Shown here in pieces: positions 1-8,943 of a DNA stretch of 64,000 nt. Position 1 is the first letter of the stretch; each line of letters opens with the position of its first letter. The position numbers were made by a program, and so were the translations under genes. The stretch is from Marinobacter bohaiensis (lineage in GTDB: Bacteria; Pseudomonadota; Gammaproteobacteria; Pseudomonadales; Oleiphilaceae): the NCBI RefSeq assembly GCF_003258515.1, contig NZ_QGEH01000003.1:248001-312000 (forward strand). Direction: 5' to 3'. The notes under the pieces were generated by a model, which saw nothing but the letters and a program-made list of their open reading frames with translations, did not search any database and was not told the DNA's origin.

Positions 1-494
1 TTACCGGCCTGCGCATCGCCACTGGCGTGGTGCAGGGGCTGGCCTTTGGCCTCGATATACCGGTGATTCCGGTGTCCTCCCTGGCGGCCCTTGCCTCGCG
101 TGCCCTGCGTGTCGGCGAGGCGCAAGAGGGTGACGCTGTGGCCGTGGCCTTCGACGCGCGGATGGGGGAAGTCTACTGGAACTGTTATTGCATTCGTGAA
201 GGCAGGGTCACCGCCTCCGCCGAGGAGCGTGTCTGCCCGCCGGACCAGGTGTCTCTCACCGAAGAGGCGCCGCGCTGGATCGGTGCCGGCTCTGGTTGGA
301 ACCTGCTGGAGCAGATGCCGCAACCTGTCCGCGATGCAATGTTGCTGACCCATGCGGACTGGTATCCTCTGGCCGCGGATATCGCCACGCTGGCGGTAGC
401 CGACTGGCCTGACGGGAAAACGGTAGCGGCCCAGGATGCCGCACCGGTCTACGTCAGGGACGAAGTGACCTGGAAGAAACTGCCGGGGCGTTAG
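1..494 (+). CDS. tsaB: TsaB, tRNA threonylcarbamoyladenosine (t6A) biosynthesis protein, 5' end missing
   Basis: The reading frame is open from base 3 and ends at 494, giving about 163 residues of the C-terminal two thirds of a protein that began before the window. The first visible residues, TGLRIATGVVQGLAFGLD, match the conserved ASKHA-fold segment of TsaB. TsaB is the inactive paralogue that partners TsaD and TsaE to make t6A37 on ANN-decoding tRNAs in the cytoplasm. Order tsaB, small unknown, rsmJ is familiar from pseudomonads, although here uppP is inserted. The true start cannot be seen. Confidence 0.9.
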   Translation, partial: TGLRIATGVVQGLAFGLDIPVIPVSSLAALASRALRVGEAQEGDAVAVAFDARMGEVYWNCYCIREGRVTASAEERVCPPDQVSLTEEAPRWIGAGSGWNLLEQMPQPVRDAMLLTHADWYPLAADIATLAVADWPDGKTVAAQDAAPVYVRDEVTWKKLPGR

Positions 495-669
495 TGTCCC
501 GTCACCGACTCGTTCCGACTGCCGATGACTGAGCGGTCCCGGATCGTATCCGTTCCCGGGGCGCAGGGGATGTCTGTACGCCTCGACTGTGGCGCGTGCG
601 GTTCCCGTTCGGTGACAGGGAGGTGACGCTGGGCTCCGGTGCCGTCGACTCGAAGCAGGAAGCCGTTTC

Positions 670-1467
670 ATGGATCTCTGGCAGACCATTGCCCTGGCCA
701 TTATTCAGGGGCTGACCGAATTTCTCCCCATCAGCAGTTCCGCTCACCTTATCCTTCCCTCGCAGATCCTTGGCTGGAGCGACCAGGGCCTCGCCTTTGA
801 CGTTGCGGTCCACGTCGGCACGCTGGTCGCGGTGGTCTGGTATTTTCGCGCCGAAGTGGTGCGCCTGACCCGGTCCTGGGTTGGCGATACCCTGCAGCGG
901 CGCACCAGCGAGGACAGCCGGTTGGCGTGGGCGATCATTCTCGGTACCGCACCCGCCGGTCTGGCGGGGTTGCTGTTCGAGGATGTGATCGAGTCACAGT
1001 TGCGCTCGGCGCTGGTCATCGCGCTGTCGACCATCGGCTTCGGCCTGGTGCTCTGGTGGTCCGACGCCGTCGGCCGCCGGGAAAAGGGGCTGGCGGCCCT
1101 GGGCTATCGGGATGCCCTAGTCATCGGTGTGGCCCAGGCGCTGGCATTGATTCCCGGGACCTCCCGTTCCGGCATCACCATGACCGCGGCCCTGTTCCTG
1201 GGCTACCGACGTGAGGCGGCGGCCCGCTTTTCCTTCCTGCTGTCCATTCCGCTGATTCTCGCCGCCGGCCTGCTCAAGACGCTGGAACTGGCGGAAACCG
1301 GCAGTGAGGCCCAGTGGCTGGATATCCTCGTTGGTACCGGCGTGTCGTTCGTCAGCGCGGTGATCTGTATCCACCTGTTCCTGCGTTTTCTGGAGCGGCT
1401 CGGATTCATGCCCTACGTGATCTATCGATTACTGCTAGGCGGGCTGCTTCTGTTGATGGTATTCTGA
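670..1467 (+). CDS. uppP: Undecaprenyl-diphosphatase UppP (BacA)
   Basis: Integral membrane protein of 265 residues, the usual family length. It dephosphorylates undecaprenyl pyrophosphate to recycle the lipid carrier for peptidoglycan and other surface polymers, and confers bacitracin tolerance. Both family signatures are present: GLTEFLPISSSAH (residues 14-26, with the catalytic Glu17 and the serine run) and PGTSRSG (162-168, with the phosphate-binding Arg166). Hydrophobic segments alternate with short loops throughout. The ATG at 670 is preceded by AGGA in an acceptable position. It lies 175 bases after tsaB and may have its own promoter. Confidence 0.96.
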   Translation: MDLWQTIALAIIQGLTEFLPISSSAHLILPSQILGWSDQGLAFDVAVHVGTLVAVVWYFRAEVVRLTRSWVGDTLQRRTSEDSRLAWAIILGTAPAGLAGLLFEDVIESQLRSALVIALSTIGFGLVLWWSDAVGRREKGLAALGYRDALVIGVAQALALIPGTSRSGITMTAALFLGYRREAAARFSFLLSIPLILAAGLLKTLELAETGSEAQWLDILVGTGVSFVSAVICIHLFLRFLERLGFMPYVIYRLLLGGLLLLMVF

Positions 1468-1508
1468 GCAACCTTGAATAATTCCGTTCTGCAGATAGTG
1501 CTCCATCG

Positions 1509-1829
1509 ATGATTCGCGGCCTTCCTTATAACGGCGTTAGCCCCGTTCCTGCCGACAGCCCGCTACAGCGGGATCGGGACACTGCGTCCCGACCGGACGG
1601 CCGTACGCCGGATACGGAGACCGGCGTACGCCGCGACACGGTCGACCCGGAACGCCTGGAGCGCCGCGTACAGGCTCGCCAGGCGGCTGAGGACGCCCAA
1701 CTGGAGCGTTTCCGGGCCGACGACGTGCCGCTGCGCAATGCCCAGGCACTGGACGTTTTCAACAACATTGCCAGTACCCGCGAAGAAGGGGACGACGTCG
1801 AGCTTGCGGGCATCGACATTCGCGTATAA
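1509..1829 (+). CDS. Small charged protein of unknown function
   Basis: 106 residues, strongly hydrophilic, with a proline- and arginine-rich first half and an acidic C-terminus ([15 protein letters not shown]). The middle (about residues 45-75) is rich in Arg, Glu and Ala and could form a helix; no signal peptide, membrane segment or catalytic motif is visible. A small unknown gene between tsaB and rsmJ is a recurring arrangement in related genomes, which argues that this is real. It ends 11 bases before rsmJ and is probably co-transcribed with it. The ribosome binding site is weak. A longer open frame on the opposite strand across this region is treated as a shadow. Confidence 0.6.
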   Translation: MIRGLPYNGVSPVPADSPLQRDRDTASRPDGRTPDTETGVRRDTVDPERLERRVQARQAAEDAQLERFRADDVPLRNAQALDVFNNIASTREEGDDVELAGIDIRV

Positions 1830-1840
1830 CGTTTCCCGCC

Positions 1841-2632
1841 ATGTCTTCCCCATCCCTTGCCGTTGCCTGCGCTGAGCAGGTTCATTCCGGACCTGCCCAG
1901 ACCCTGGCGCAGAGTCTGTCTTTGCCGTTTCTTGGTGTTGTCGACCCGCGTCGGGTCGATGCCTGCCCGGTGTTGCTCTGGCTCGACGACCAGGGACTGG
2001 CCCTGCAGCAAACCGGGCGCAAGGTTCCCGGCCCGGTGCGGGCCGAATTCGTTTCCGGCAAGGCGGGCTATCGCCGGGATCATGGCGGCGGGGCCGGGCA
2101 ACTTGTTGCCCGTGCTGTCGGCCTCAAGAAAACCCACCGCGAACTGCACGTGCTGGACGCCACCGCCGGACTGGGGCAGGACGCCTACGTACTGGCCGGG
2201 CTGGGCTGCCGGCTGACACTGCTGGAACGCTCGCCGGTCATTCATGCGCTGTTGGCGGATGGCCTGGAGCGGGCGGCGGGCGACCCGGCAGCGGCTCCAC
2301 TGGCGGCGCGAATGAGCTTGCAGGCGGGGGACAGCATCGACTGGATTCGAAGCCAGGACGGGCCGCTGGCGGACGTGATCTACCTGGACCCGATGTTTCC
2401 GCATCGTGACAAGTCGGCCCGGGTCAAGAAAGAGATGGAGCTGTTCCGGCCTATCGTGGGCGCCGATGACGATGCCCCGGCGCTGCTGGAAGCGGCCCTG
2501 GCCAAGGCGGCCTACCGGGTGGTGGTGAAGCGCCCGCGCAAGGCGCCGACCGTTGACGGGCCGGCGCCCAGCACCCAACTGGAAGGCAAGAGCAGCCGCT
2601 ACGACATCTACGCCCTGAAGGCGCTGCCCTGA
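1841..2632 (+). CDS. rsmJ: 16S rRNA (guanine(1516)-N(2))-methyltransferase RsmJ
   Basis: 263 residues. RsmJ methylates N2 of G1516 in 16S rRNA using S-adenosylmethionine. The SAM-binding motif I is DATAGLGQD (residues 106-114). The Rossmann core continues to YLDPMFP (181-187), the catalytic N/DPPY-like motif in the form typical of RsmJ. The C-terminal stretch with VVKRPRKAP followed by [12 protein letters not shown] is characteristic of this family. It follows the small unknown gene by 11 bases and converges on plsB with a 28-base gap. Confidence 0.95.
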   Translation: MSSPSLAVACAEQVHSGPAQTLAQSLSLPFLGVVDPRRVDACPVLLWLDDQGLALQQTGRKVPGPVRAEFVSGKAGYRRDHGGGAGQLVARAVGLKKTHRELHVLDATAGLGQDAYVLAGLGCRLTLLERSPVIHALLADGLERAAGDPAAAPLAARMSLQAGDSIDWIRSQDGPLADVIYLDPMFPHRDKSARVKKEMELFRPIVGADDDAPALLEAALAKAAYRVVVKRPRKAPTVDGPAPSTQLEGKSSRYDIYALKALP

Positions 2633-2660
2633 GCGCCGTCTGCCGCGATGCCATAACAGA

Positions 2661-5126
2661 TCAGGCCCCCAGCATGGTCACCTGCTGGATGGCCTGGCGC
2701 ATTTCCATGTTCAGTACCAGCCGGGCGTCCTCCGCCACCTCGTCGAGCCCTTCGGTGTAGCACAGCAGCTCGTTGTCGTCGGTGGTGAGGATCTCGTCCC
2801 GCTGCAGGTTGGCGATGAAGTTGCGGAACAGCGCCTTGTCGAAGAACTCCGGCGCGTTGACACCGAACAAGATCGACATGCGCTGGGCCATCTGCGTGCT
2901 CTGTTCTTCCAACTCCCTGGCGGAAATCTTGCCTGAACCGTACTTGCGCAGGATGGCGATGGAAATGTGGTAGCGCTCCAGGGTCTGGATGATGAAACGG
3001 GACAGGCTGCGCAGGCGCAGGGCGGCTTCGGTGCCGTCCGCCGGGCGGCACACCTTGTCGCCGTCCCGGGTCAGCAGGCCGCGCTCCGCCAGGACATCGA
3101 TCCAGTGCTCGATGACCGGTTCGACCGCATCGTCCGGGTACTGCAGGAAGAGTTCAGAGCGGATGTACGGGTACACCGAGCCGGCCAGGAACACCACGCG
3201 CTCGCGTTTGAGGGTGGAGAAGTTCTCGAACAGGCAGGCGATCAGCGCCGGCAGCGCGAACAGGTGCTGGATGTTGTTGCGGTAGTAGGTCATCAGGATG
3301 GCGTTGTTGCCTTCCAGCGCAATGATGTCACCCAGGTCCTGCTTGAAGCGGCTGACCAGGCCCATGTTCTCGCAGTAGGCGATCCAGTCGCGGCCGTTGC
3401 CCTCGGGAAAGGTGATGTGGGCGGAATACGGGGCCGAACGGATCAGGTCGCAGAACTCGTCCAGAAAGCGTTCCAGCAGGCGCTCGTCCATGGCCAGTTT
3501 CTGGGCCGAGAGCAGCACTGTGGCCACCATGCCGATCGGGTTCACTGCAGCCGCGGCGTTGATGTGCTCGGCCACCTTGTCCGACAGGGCACTGACGGCG
3601 GTATTGAGCCAGCGTGGGCGATAGTCGCTGTCGTAGGCCTCGTCACGCCATTCCGGATGCACGTCGTCGAGCACCCGGTTAAGGCGGATCGGGTCGCCGA
3701 AGTTGACCGCCACCTCGCCGAAGGAGTTGCGCAGCTTGCGGACGGTCTTGAAAAGGGAAAAGATGCTTTCCTTCTGCTTCTTCTTGCCGCGCAGTTCGCC
3801 CAGGTAGCTGCGCCCCTCCATCACTTTCTCGTAGCCGATGTACACCGGCACGAATACGATCGGCTTGCGATGATCGCGCAGGTAACTGCGCACGGTCATC
3901 GACAGCATGCCGGGGCGTGGCTGCAGCGTGCGACCGGTACGGCTGCGACCGCCCTCGACGAAGTACTCCACCGAATAGCCGCGCGAGAACATCACATGCA
4001 TGTACTCGTTGAACACGGTGGCGTAGAGCGGGTTGTCGCGGAAGCTGCGACGCATGAAGAAGGCGCCGCCCCGGCGCAGGATCGGGCCCACCACCGGCAT
4101 GTTCAGGTTGATGCCGGCGGCGATGTGCGGGGGCATCAGGCCGTTGCGGTAGAGCACGTAGGACAGCAGCAGGTAATCGATGTGCGAGCGGTGGCAGGGC
4201 ACATAGATCACCGCGTTGTCCTTGGCGACATCCTGCGCCACCTCGATGTTGTTGACGGCGACGCCGTTGTAGATCCGGTTCCAGAGCCAAGACAGCACCA
4301 CTTCCAGGAAGCGGATGGTGACCACGGACATGCTGGCGGCGATTTCGTCGCCGTACTTGAGGGCCTTGGCGCGCACTTTTTCCGGTGGCAGGTCCTTGTC
4401 CCGCGCGGTTTCCCGGATCGCTTCCTTGACCGCCGGGGTACGCACCAGCGAGGCGACCAGCGTGCGGCGGTGTGACAGGTCGGGACCGAGAACGGCCTGA
4501 CGCACGCGCCGGAAGTGGGTGCGCAGGATGCGGGCCAGCTTGCGGGTGGCACGCTCCTCGTTGTCACGGAATTCATTAATCACGTGCTGGATGGAAATGG
4601 GGCGGTTGAACTGCACGTAGGTGTTGCGGCCGTGGACCAGGATGATCAGCAGCTTCTGAAGGCGGCCGGCCACGGACCAGGTATCGGACAACAGCAGCTT
4701 GAACAGTGACTTTTCCTTGTCCGGCGAGCGGCCCCAGAACAGGGTCACCGGCACGATCTGGATGTCCTGGCTGGAATCATGCAGCGCCAACGACGTGATC
4801 TGCTTGATGCGCGGCGTCAGCGCCGGCGAATGGCGGCGTCTGAACAGTCCGCCGGCGCGCTGGTAGAGAAAGAAGAACGATCGCCGCGGGCCGTTTTCGA
4901 TCGGCAGCGGCGCCTGGGAGGAAGGCAGACCCGCGCGCAGGATTTCCTGCTCCAGCACCAGGCGGCTGGACAGGGAGCTGTACTGGAGGACGTAGCAAAC
5001 CGGCTTGTCCGGATCCAGTTCCAGTTGGTCCCGGCTTGCGCCCATCACATCGGTGCGGACCCATAGAAACAGGATCTTTCGTAAAAGCGTAAAGAAAAGG
5101 GCGCTAAGTCCCGGAAAAAATCGCAT
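2661..5126 (-). CDS. plsB: Glycerol-3-phosphate 1-O-acyltransferase PlsB
   Basis: 821 residues, matching the large proteobacterial PlsB (about 800). This membrane-associated enzyme transfers acyl groups from acyl-ACP or acyl-CoA to position 1 of glycerol-3-phosphate, the first step of phospholipid synthesis. The acyltransferase block I HRSHID (HX4D, His312 and Asp317) is intact. It is followed by GGAFFMRRSF (block II) and VEGGRSRTGR (block III, glycerol-3-phosphate binding), and by VFVPVYIGYE. The N-terminal and C-terminal helical regions typical of PlsB are present. Transcribed alone, divergent from nudC. Confidence 0.97.
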   Translation of the reverse strand: MRFFPGLSALFFTLLRKILFLWVRTDVMGASRDQLELDPDKPVCYVLQYSSLSSRLVLEQEILRAGLPSSQAPLPIENGPRRSFFFLYQRAGGLFRRRHSPALTPRIKQITSLALHDSSQDIQIVPVTLFWGRSPDKEKSLFKLLLSDTWSVAGRLQKLLIILVHGRNTYVQFNRPISIQHVINEFRDNEERATRKLARILRTHFRRVRQAVLGPDLSHRRTLVASLVRTPAVKEAIRETARDKDLPPEKVRAKALKYGDEIAASMSVVTIRFLEVVLSWLWNRIYNGVAVNNIEVAQDVAKDNAVIYVPCHRSHIDYLLLSYVLYRNGLMPPHIAAGINLNMPVVGPILRRGGAFFMRRSFRDNPLYATVFNEYMHVMFSRGYSVEYFVEGGRSRTGRTLQPRPGMLSMTVRSYLRDHRKPIVFVPVYIGYEKVMEGRSYLGELRGKKKQKESIFSLFKTVRKLRNSFGEVAVNFGDPIRLNRVLDDVHPEWRDEAYDSDYRPRWLNTAVSALSDKVAEHINAAAAVNPIGMVATVLLSAQKLAMDERLLERFLDEFCDLIRSAPYSAHITFPEGNGRDWIAYCENMGLVSRFKQDLGDIIALEGNNAILMTYYRNNIQHLFALPALIACLFENFSTLKRERVVFLAGSVYPYIRSELFLQYPDDAVEPVIEHWIDVLAERGLLTRDGDKVCRPADGTEAALRLRSLSRFIIQTLERYHISIAILRKYGSGKISARELEEQSTQMAQRMSILFGVNAPEFFDKALFRNFIANLQRDEILTTDDNELLCYTEGLDEVAEDARLVLNMEMRQAIQQVTMLGA

Positions 5127-5295
5127 GCAAACTCCGTTATGCGGTCAGGTGCCGTAAGTTTACTTGCTCCCACCAAGAGCGCAAAGGTCGCCGGTCACGG
5201 CCCCGCCAAATGTCCTGGAGAACCCGCATTGTGGTACTTTGGGCCAGATTGGATACCATGTGCAGCGTCTTTTAACGAACAGGAGAGACAGGCCT

Positions 5296-6102
5296 ATGCC
5301 AGGTTGGGTTCCGGGTTGGACGGAAGCGCCGCCCGCGCCGGGTGATGGATTGATTCTGGCTCGGGGACAGACCCTGGTGCGCGCGCCCGATGGTTGGGTC
5401 CACGACGCCCGGTCCCCGGCCGCAGCGCTGACCGGCACGCCCCCCGTATGCCTGGGTGAGCTGCATGGCCAACGCCTGTTCGTGGCCCTGGCCGAACGCC
5501 CGCCCGAGGACCAGGCCGTCGCCCTGCGCGATGCGCTGCTGGGTTCTGAACCCGAGTTGGCCAGCGTCCTGAGCACGGCCTGCCAGGTTCTGCAGTGGCA
5601 GCGGGATCACCGGTTCTGCGGTCGCTGTGGCGGCGAGACCCGAATGCATGACCGCGAACGGGCCAAATGGTGTGACCACTGCGAGATCCCGTTCTACCCG
5701 CGCCTGGCGCCTTGCGTGATCGTGCTGATCCGTGACGGCGAGCGCTTGTTCCTGGCGCGCTCCTCCCGCCATACTCACGGCTTCTACAGCCTCATCGCCG
5801 GCTTCATCGAGCCGGGGGAGAGCGCCGAGGAAGCGGTGCGGCGCGAAGTCATGGAGGAAACGGGCCTGACCGTAAATAACGTGCGCTACCAGGCGTCCCA
5901 GCCCTGGCCGTTCCCGCATCAGCTGATGCTGGGTTTCTTCGCCGACTATGCCGGCGGCGAGCTGCGCCTGCAGGAGGACGAGTTGGCCACCGCCGACTGG
6001 TTCCACCCTGATGAGCTGCCCCCGGTGCCGCCGTCGGGCACCATCGCCGGCCGGTTGATCGAGCGGGCCCTGGCCGAGCGGGAGGCGCCGGCCGGGTCGT
6101 GA
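5296..6102 (+). CDS. nudC: NAD(+)/NADH diphosphatase NudC (RNA deNADding enzyme)
   Basis: 268 residues from the ATG at 5296, chosen because AGGAGA lies 10 bases upstream; an in-frame extension to 5164 has no such site. NudC cleaves NAD(H) to NMN(H) and AMP and removes NAD caps from RNA. Four zinc ligands are visible (Cys108, Cys111, Cys126, Cys129). The Nudix box begins GFIEPGESAEEAVRREVMEE at residue 169, and the family-specific SQPWPFP motif is at 201-207. It overlaps murI by four bases, so the two are probably translated from one message. Confidence 0.95.
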   Translation: MPGWVPGWTEAPPAPGDGLILARGQTLVRAPDGWVHDARSPAAALTGTPPVCLGELHGQRLFVALAERPPEDQAVALRDALLGSEPELASVLSTACQVLQWQRDHRFCGRCGGETRMHDRERAKWCDHCEIPFYPRLAPCVIVLIRDGERLFLARSSRHTHGFYSLIAGFIEPGESAEEAVRREVMEETGLTVNNVRYQASQPWPFPHQLMLGFFADYAGGELRLQEDELATADWFHPDELPPVPPSGTIAGRLIERALAEREAPAGS

Positions 6103-6914
6103 GCACTCCCCGTGTACTGGTGTTCGATTCCGGCGTGGGCGGGCTGAGCATTGCCGCCTGCCTGCACGCCGCCATGCCCTCTGTATCGCTGACCTACCTG
6201 GCCGATACGGCCGGTTTCCCCTACGGCGATCAGTCCGAAGAAACGGTCATCGCCCGCTGTGTCGCGTTGATCGAGCGGTTGATGGCGCAGGAACCGGTGG
6301 ATCTTGTGGTGGTGGCTTGCAATACCGCCAGTACCGTGGTGTTGCCGGCCCTGCGCGAGCGTCTTCAGGTACCGGTGGTGGGCGTGGTGCCGGCGATCAA
6401 GCCGGCGGCGGCGCTGTCGGAGAATCGCCGCCTGGGCGTGCTGGCGACGCCGGCGACGGTGCGTCGCCCTTACACCGAGGACCTGATCCAGCGCTTCGCC
6501 GCCGATTGTGAGATTGTCCGGGTCGGCCATCCAGGGCTGGTGCGCTGGGCGGAGGCCAAGGTCGGCGGGCGGCCGGTGCCGCTAGCGGAACTGGCCGAAG
6601 CGGTTCGGCCGTTGGCGGACGCGGGGGTGGATACGGTGGTCCTGGGCTGCACGCATTACCCCCTGATCCGGGATGAGTTGGTGCAGGTACTGCCTGAGGT
6701 GCGCCACTGGGTCGACTCCGGTGATGCCATTGCCCGCCGCGTGCACTACCTGCTCGATGAGGCCGAACGCCTGGTCGACGGCTGCGAGACGTCGCCCATG
6801 AACGCGCGCTTTTCCGGCCCGGTTCCAGGGGAATTCGAGACAGTGCTCAACGGGCTGGGGCTTCTGGCCGGCCGGGTGGATGGCGGCTGGCCCGAGGGCT
6901 TTACGCCGCCTTAA
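6099..6914 (+). CDS. murI: Glutamate racemase MurI
   Basis: 271 residues starting at GTG, with the start overlapping the nudC stop (GTGA). It interconverts L- and D-glutamate to supply D-Glu for peptidoglycan. Both catalytic cysteines are present: Cys74 in VVACNTAST and Cys184 in VLGCTHYPL. The N-terminal FDSGVGGLSI and YLADTAGFPYG segments are those of the family. Its 3' end overlaps the convergent DUF2156 gene by four bases, leaving no room for a separate terminator between them. Confidence 0.96.
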   Translation: MSTPRVLVFDSGVGGLSIAACLHAAMPSVSLTYLADTAGFPYGDQSEETVIARCVALIERLMAQEPVDLVVVACNTASTVVLPALRERLQVPVVGVVPAIKPAAALSENRRLGVLATPATVRRPYTEDLIQRFAADCEIVRVGHPGLVRWAEAKVGGRPVPLAELAEAVRPLADAGVDTVVLGCTHYPLIRDELVQVLPEVRHWVDSGDAIARRVHYLLDEAERLVDGCETSPMNARFSGPVPGEFETVLNGLGLLAGRVDGGWPEGFTPP

Positions 6915-7918
6915 ACCACCCGTGTCAACTTGAGCATGGCCAGGAATTCCAGCGCCGGTAGCCCGCGCCGGTGGCAGCAGTAGGTCTTGAAGCGTTCGCC
7001 ACGAAAGCGGGACTTGGTGAATTCCAACCCCTTGAAGTTGTATAGGAAATTGCCCCGGTCGTAGAGCCCGTGCAGGATGCGCTTGAGCAGTCGGGCCTCC
7101 TGGGGTTCGGTGGTCTGGTCCAGCGACAGGGGAATCAGCCCCAGATCCAGATAGGGCACGCCCTCCGCCTGGAAAACCGACATGGCGTGAGCCATCAGGG
7201 TGTAGAAAATGCCCTGCCGGAAATCGGCGTTGGCCCGCGAGATGTTGGGCACGTAGCTGATGATGTCGTTATTGCGATAAATCGGATCGAAGTAAATGAA
7301 CCCCACCGCCTGACCGTTCTGGTAGGCGTAGAAATGCCGCTCGTTCTCGCGATAGGTCATGTCCATGGGGCGGATCAGGAAGCGAATCTCATTGCTTTTG
7401 ACCTTGCGGGTGCGAATCCAGGCTTCGGAGATCTGCCGCGTGTGGTCGTCGCTGAAGCGTTCACGGACGGTGATGCCGCTGCGCGCGGCCTGGTTCACCG
7501 CCGTGCGGATGATCTGCTTCTTCTTGCCGGACAGGGACCAGCCCCCCAAATCAATGCGCGACTCGCTGCCGAACTGGGTGCCGTACAGCCCGAAACGCTG
7601 GTGCAGGACATCCACCACCGGGCGGGAAACCTGGATGTAACAGGCATCCGGGTGGCGGTTGTGGAAACGCTCCAGCATCACCGGGAAGTCCTCCGGGGCG
7701 CAAACCGGGTCGGACAGCACGAAGGTCAGGCCCCACTTGCGCATGTAGGCGATGTAACCGACGCCGGGGACATCGAAATAGTCCATGTTCGGCTGCAGGG
7801 TGGAGAAGGACTGGGAGTGCACGCCGAAGCGCTTGAGGTAGTCCACGCGTTGCGCGAAGGTCAACTGGCCGGCTTCCCCGGCGCCAAGGCGATCCAGGGC
7901 AAGGGTCTGGTCTGTCAT
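6911..7918 (-). CDS. DUF2156 protein, MprF C-terminal (phosphatidylglycerol lysyltransferase) domain family
   Basis: 335 residues from the ATG at 7918, which has GGGAGA a few bases upstream; an in-frame extension to 8011 lacks this. The sequence matches the DUF2156/LPG-synthase C-terminal fold, a tandem GNAT-like domain that in MprF uses aminoacyl-tRNA to modify lipids. Recognisable parts are FSTLQPNMDYFDV near the N-terminus, YMRKWGLTFVLSDPVC, a basic GKKKQIIRTAVNQA segment and the C-terminal YNFKGLEFTKSRF. There is no flippase membrane domain, so it is a soluble stand-alone version. It is encoded 56 bases downstream of a methyltransferase on the same strand. The substrate is unknown; a lipid or small-molecule aminoacyl or acyl transfer is inference. 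Confidence 0.75.
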   Translation of the reverse strand: MTDQTLALDRLGAGEAGQLTFAQRVDYLKRFGVHSQSFSTLQPNMDYFDVPGVGYIAYMRKWGLTFVLSDPVCAPEDFPVMLERFHNRHPDACYIQVSRPVVDVLHQRFGLYGTQFGSESRIDLGGWSLSGKKKQIIRTAVNQAARSGITVRERFSDDHTRQISEAWIRTRKVKSNEIRFLIRPMDMTYRENERHFYAYQNGQAVGFIYFDPIYRNNDIISYVPNISRANADFRQGIFYTLMAHAMSVFQAEGVPYLDLGLIPLSLDQTTEPQEARLLKRILHGLYDRGNFLYNFKGLEFTKSRFRGERFKTYCCHRRGLPALEFLAMLKLTRVV

Positions 7919-7974
7919 GATCGTCTCCCGAAAGGGGCGGCCCGTCACGGGTCGTGGGCCCCGCGTTCCGTGTC

Positions 7975-8628
7975 TCAGGCTGGCTTCTGGCCGAGGATCG
8001 ACCAGTAGCAATCCATGTTCAGTAATTTGAAGTGCTTCCTGTCACGAATGGTCAGGCCCATTCGCTGCATGTGTTCCGGGTAGTTGTAGATCTGGTGGAA
8101 GGCATTGTTGGCGAACAGCCAGAACGTGAAGACGGCGGCGTACCAATAGGCTTTCTTGAACAATCGGGCCAGGGGGTTGCCGGTGGGGTAGCAGAAGTCG
8201 CCTACCACGACCTGGCCGCCGGCTCTGGCCAGGTCGATCAGGTGCCCGAGAACCCGCTCCATCATGGGTTCGTCGAACACGTTGAGGAAAAAGTTGGCGA
8301 CCACCATGTCGTAGCGGCCAGGGGCGTCGATCGCCATGATGTCGCTGTGAACGGTGTGGATCGTCAGGTGCGGCGCTTCCTGGCGCCGGGCATCGTCGAA
8401 CTTGCGCAGCATGGTGGCGGACAGGTCGACCACCGTCACCTCGGCCCCCAGTTCCGCGGCGCGGATGGCGTCACGGCCATGGCCGGCGCCGGCAAACAGG
8501 ACCCGCGCCCCGGGCCGTATGGTGGTCATGTCCAGCATGGCGGTTTTGCAGCGGTGGATGTTCCTGCCACTGTAGAGTTGGCTTAGAAAGTCGTAGGCGG
8601 GTCCGATCACCCGATACTTGTCGCGCAT
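7975..8628 (-). CDS. Class I SAM-dependent methyltransferase
   Basis: 217 residues from the ATG at 8628, chosen because CCAGGA lies just upstream; an in-frame extension to 8694 has no such signal. The SAM-binding motif I is VLFAGAGHGRDA, followed by acidic motif II VTVVDLS and a motif near MVVANFFLNVF. A hydrophobic stretch, YWYAAVFTFWLFA, in the C-terminal half suggests membrane contact or a lipophilic substrate. It is the first gene of a pair with the DUF2156 protein. UbiE-like quinone methylation or modification of a lipid head group are possible; neither is shown by the sequence. Confidence 0.78.
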   Translation of the reverse strand: MRDKYRVIGPAYDFLSQLYSGRNIHRCKTAMLDMTTIRPGARVLFAGAGHGRDAIRAAELGAEVTVVDLSATMLRKFDDARRQEAPHLTIHTVHSDIMAIDAPGRYDMVVANFFLNVFDEPMMERVLGHLIDLARAGGQVVVGDFCYPTGNPLARLFKKAYWYAAVFTFWLFANNAFHQIYNYPEHMQRMGLTIRDRKHFKLLNMDCYWSILGQKPA

Positions 8629-8786
8629 GGTCCTGGCTGCCTGTTCCGTTTCTTTGGTTGCCCGGTGACAGCCTGAAAAGCCGTCTGCGGGCATTTGTTG
8701 TTCTGCGGAAGCTTAGGCAAGCCTCAGGCTGGATTTTGTGCCGTAATCCCCAATTCCGGATACATGGCGTTACGCATTGATACGCT

Positions 8787-8814
8787 TTGCAAACGGGGTC
8801 AAAAAATTTAATAG
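8787..8814 (+). promoter_or_regulatory. Possible sigma70 promoter
   Basis: TTGCAA (8787-8792) and TAATAG (8809-8814) are separated by 16 bases in an A/T-rich patch between the divergent methyltransferase and solute-binding genes. The pair points towards the solute-binding gene. The match is only moderate. Confidence 0.3.
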
Positions 8815-8943
8815 GATTGTCGGACAGTGTGTTAGGCGCTCGCTATGACCGAACGGCCTGTGTTCGGGACACTAGCGTCTGTCCTGTCTTTGCGGTATGA
8901 GTAGATGGATGTTCCGAAAGGCACCGGGGTAAGGTCAGACTCG

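Noticed and set aside
2967-4475. 502-codon plus-strand frame inside plsB
   Set aside because: PlsB motifs are intact on the other strand, and this frame shows only antisense-type composition.
7975-8628. RquA (rhodoquinone synthesis) as identity of the methyltransferase
   Set aside because: The sequence around the SAM motif and the rest of the protein do not follow RquA as I know it; a generic class I methyltransferase is all that can be supported.
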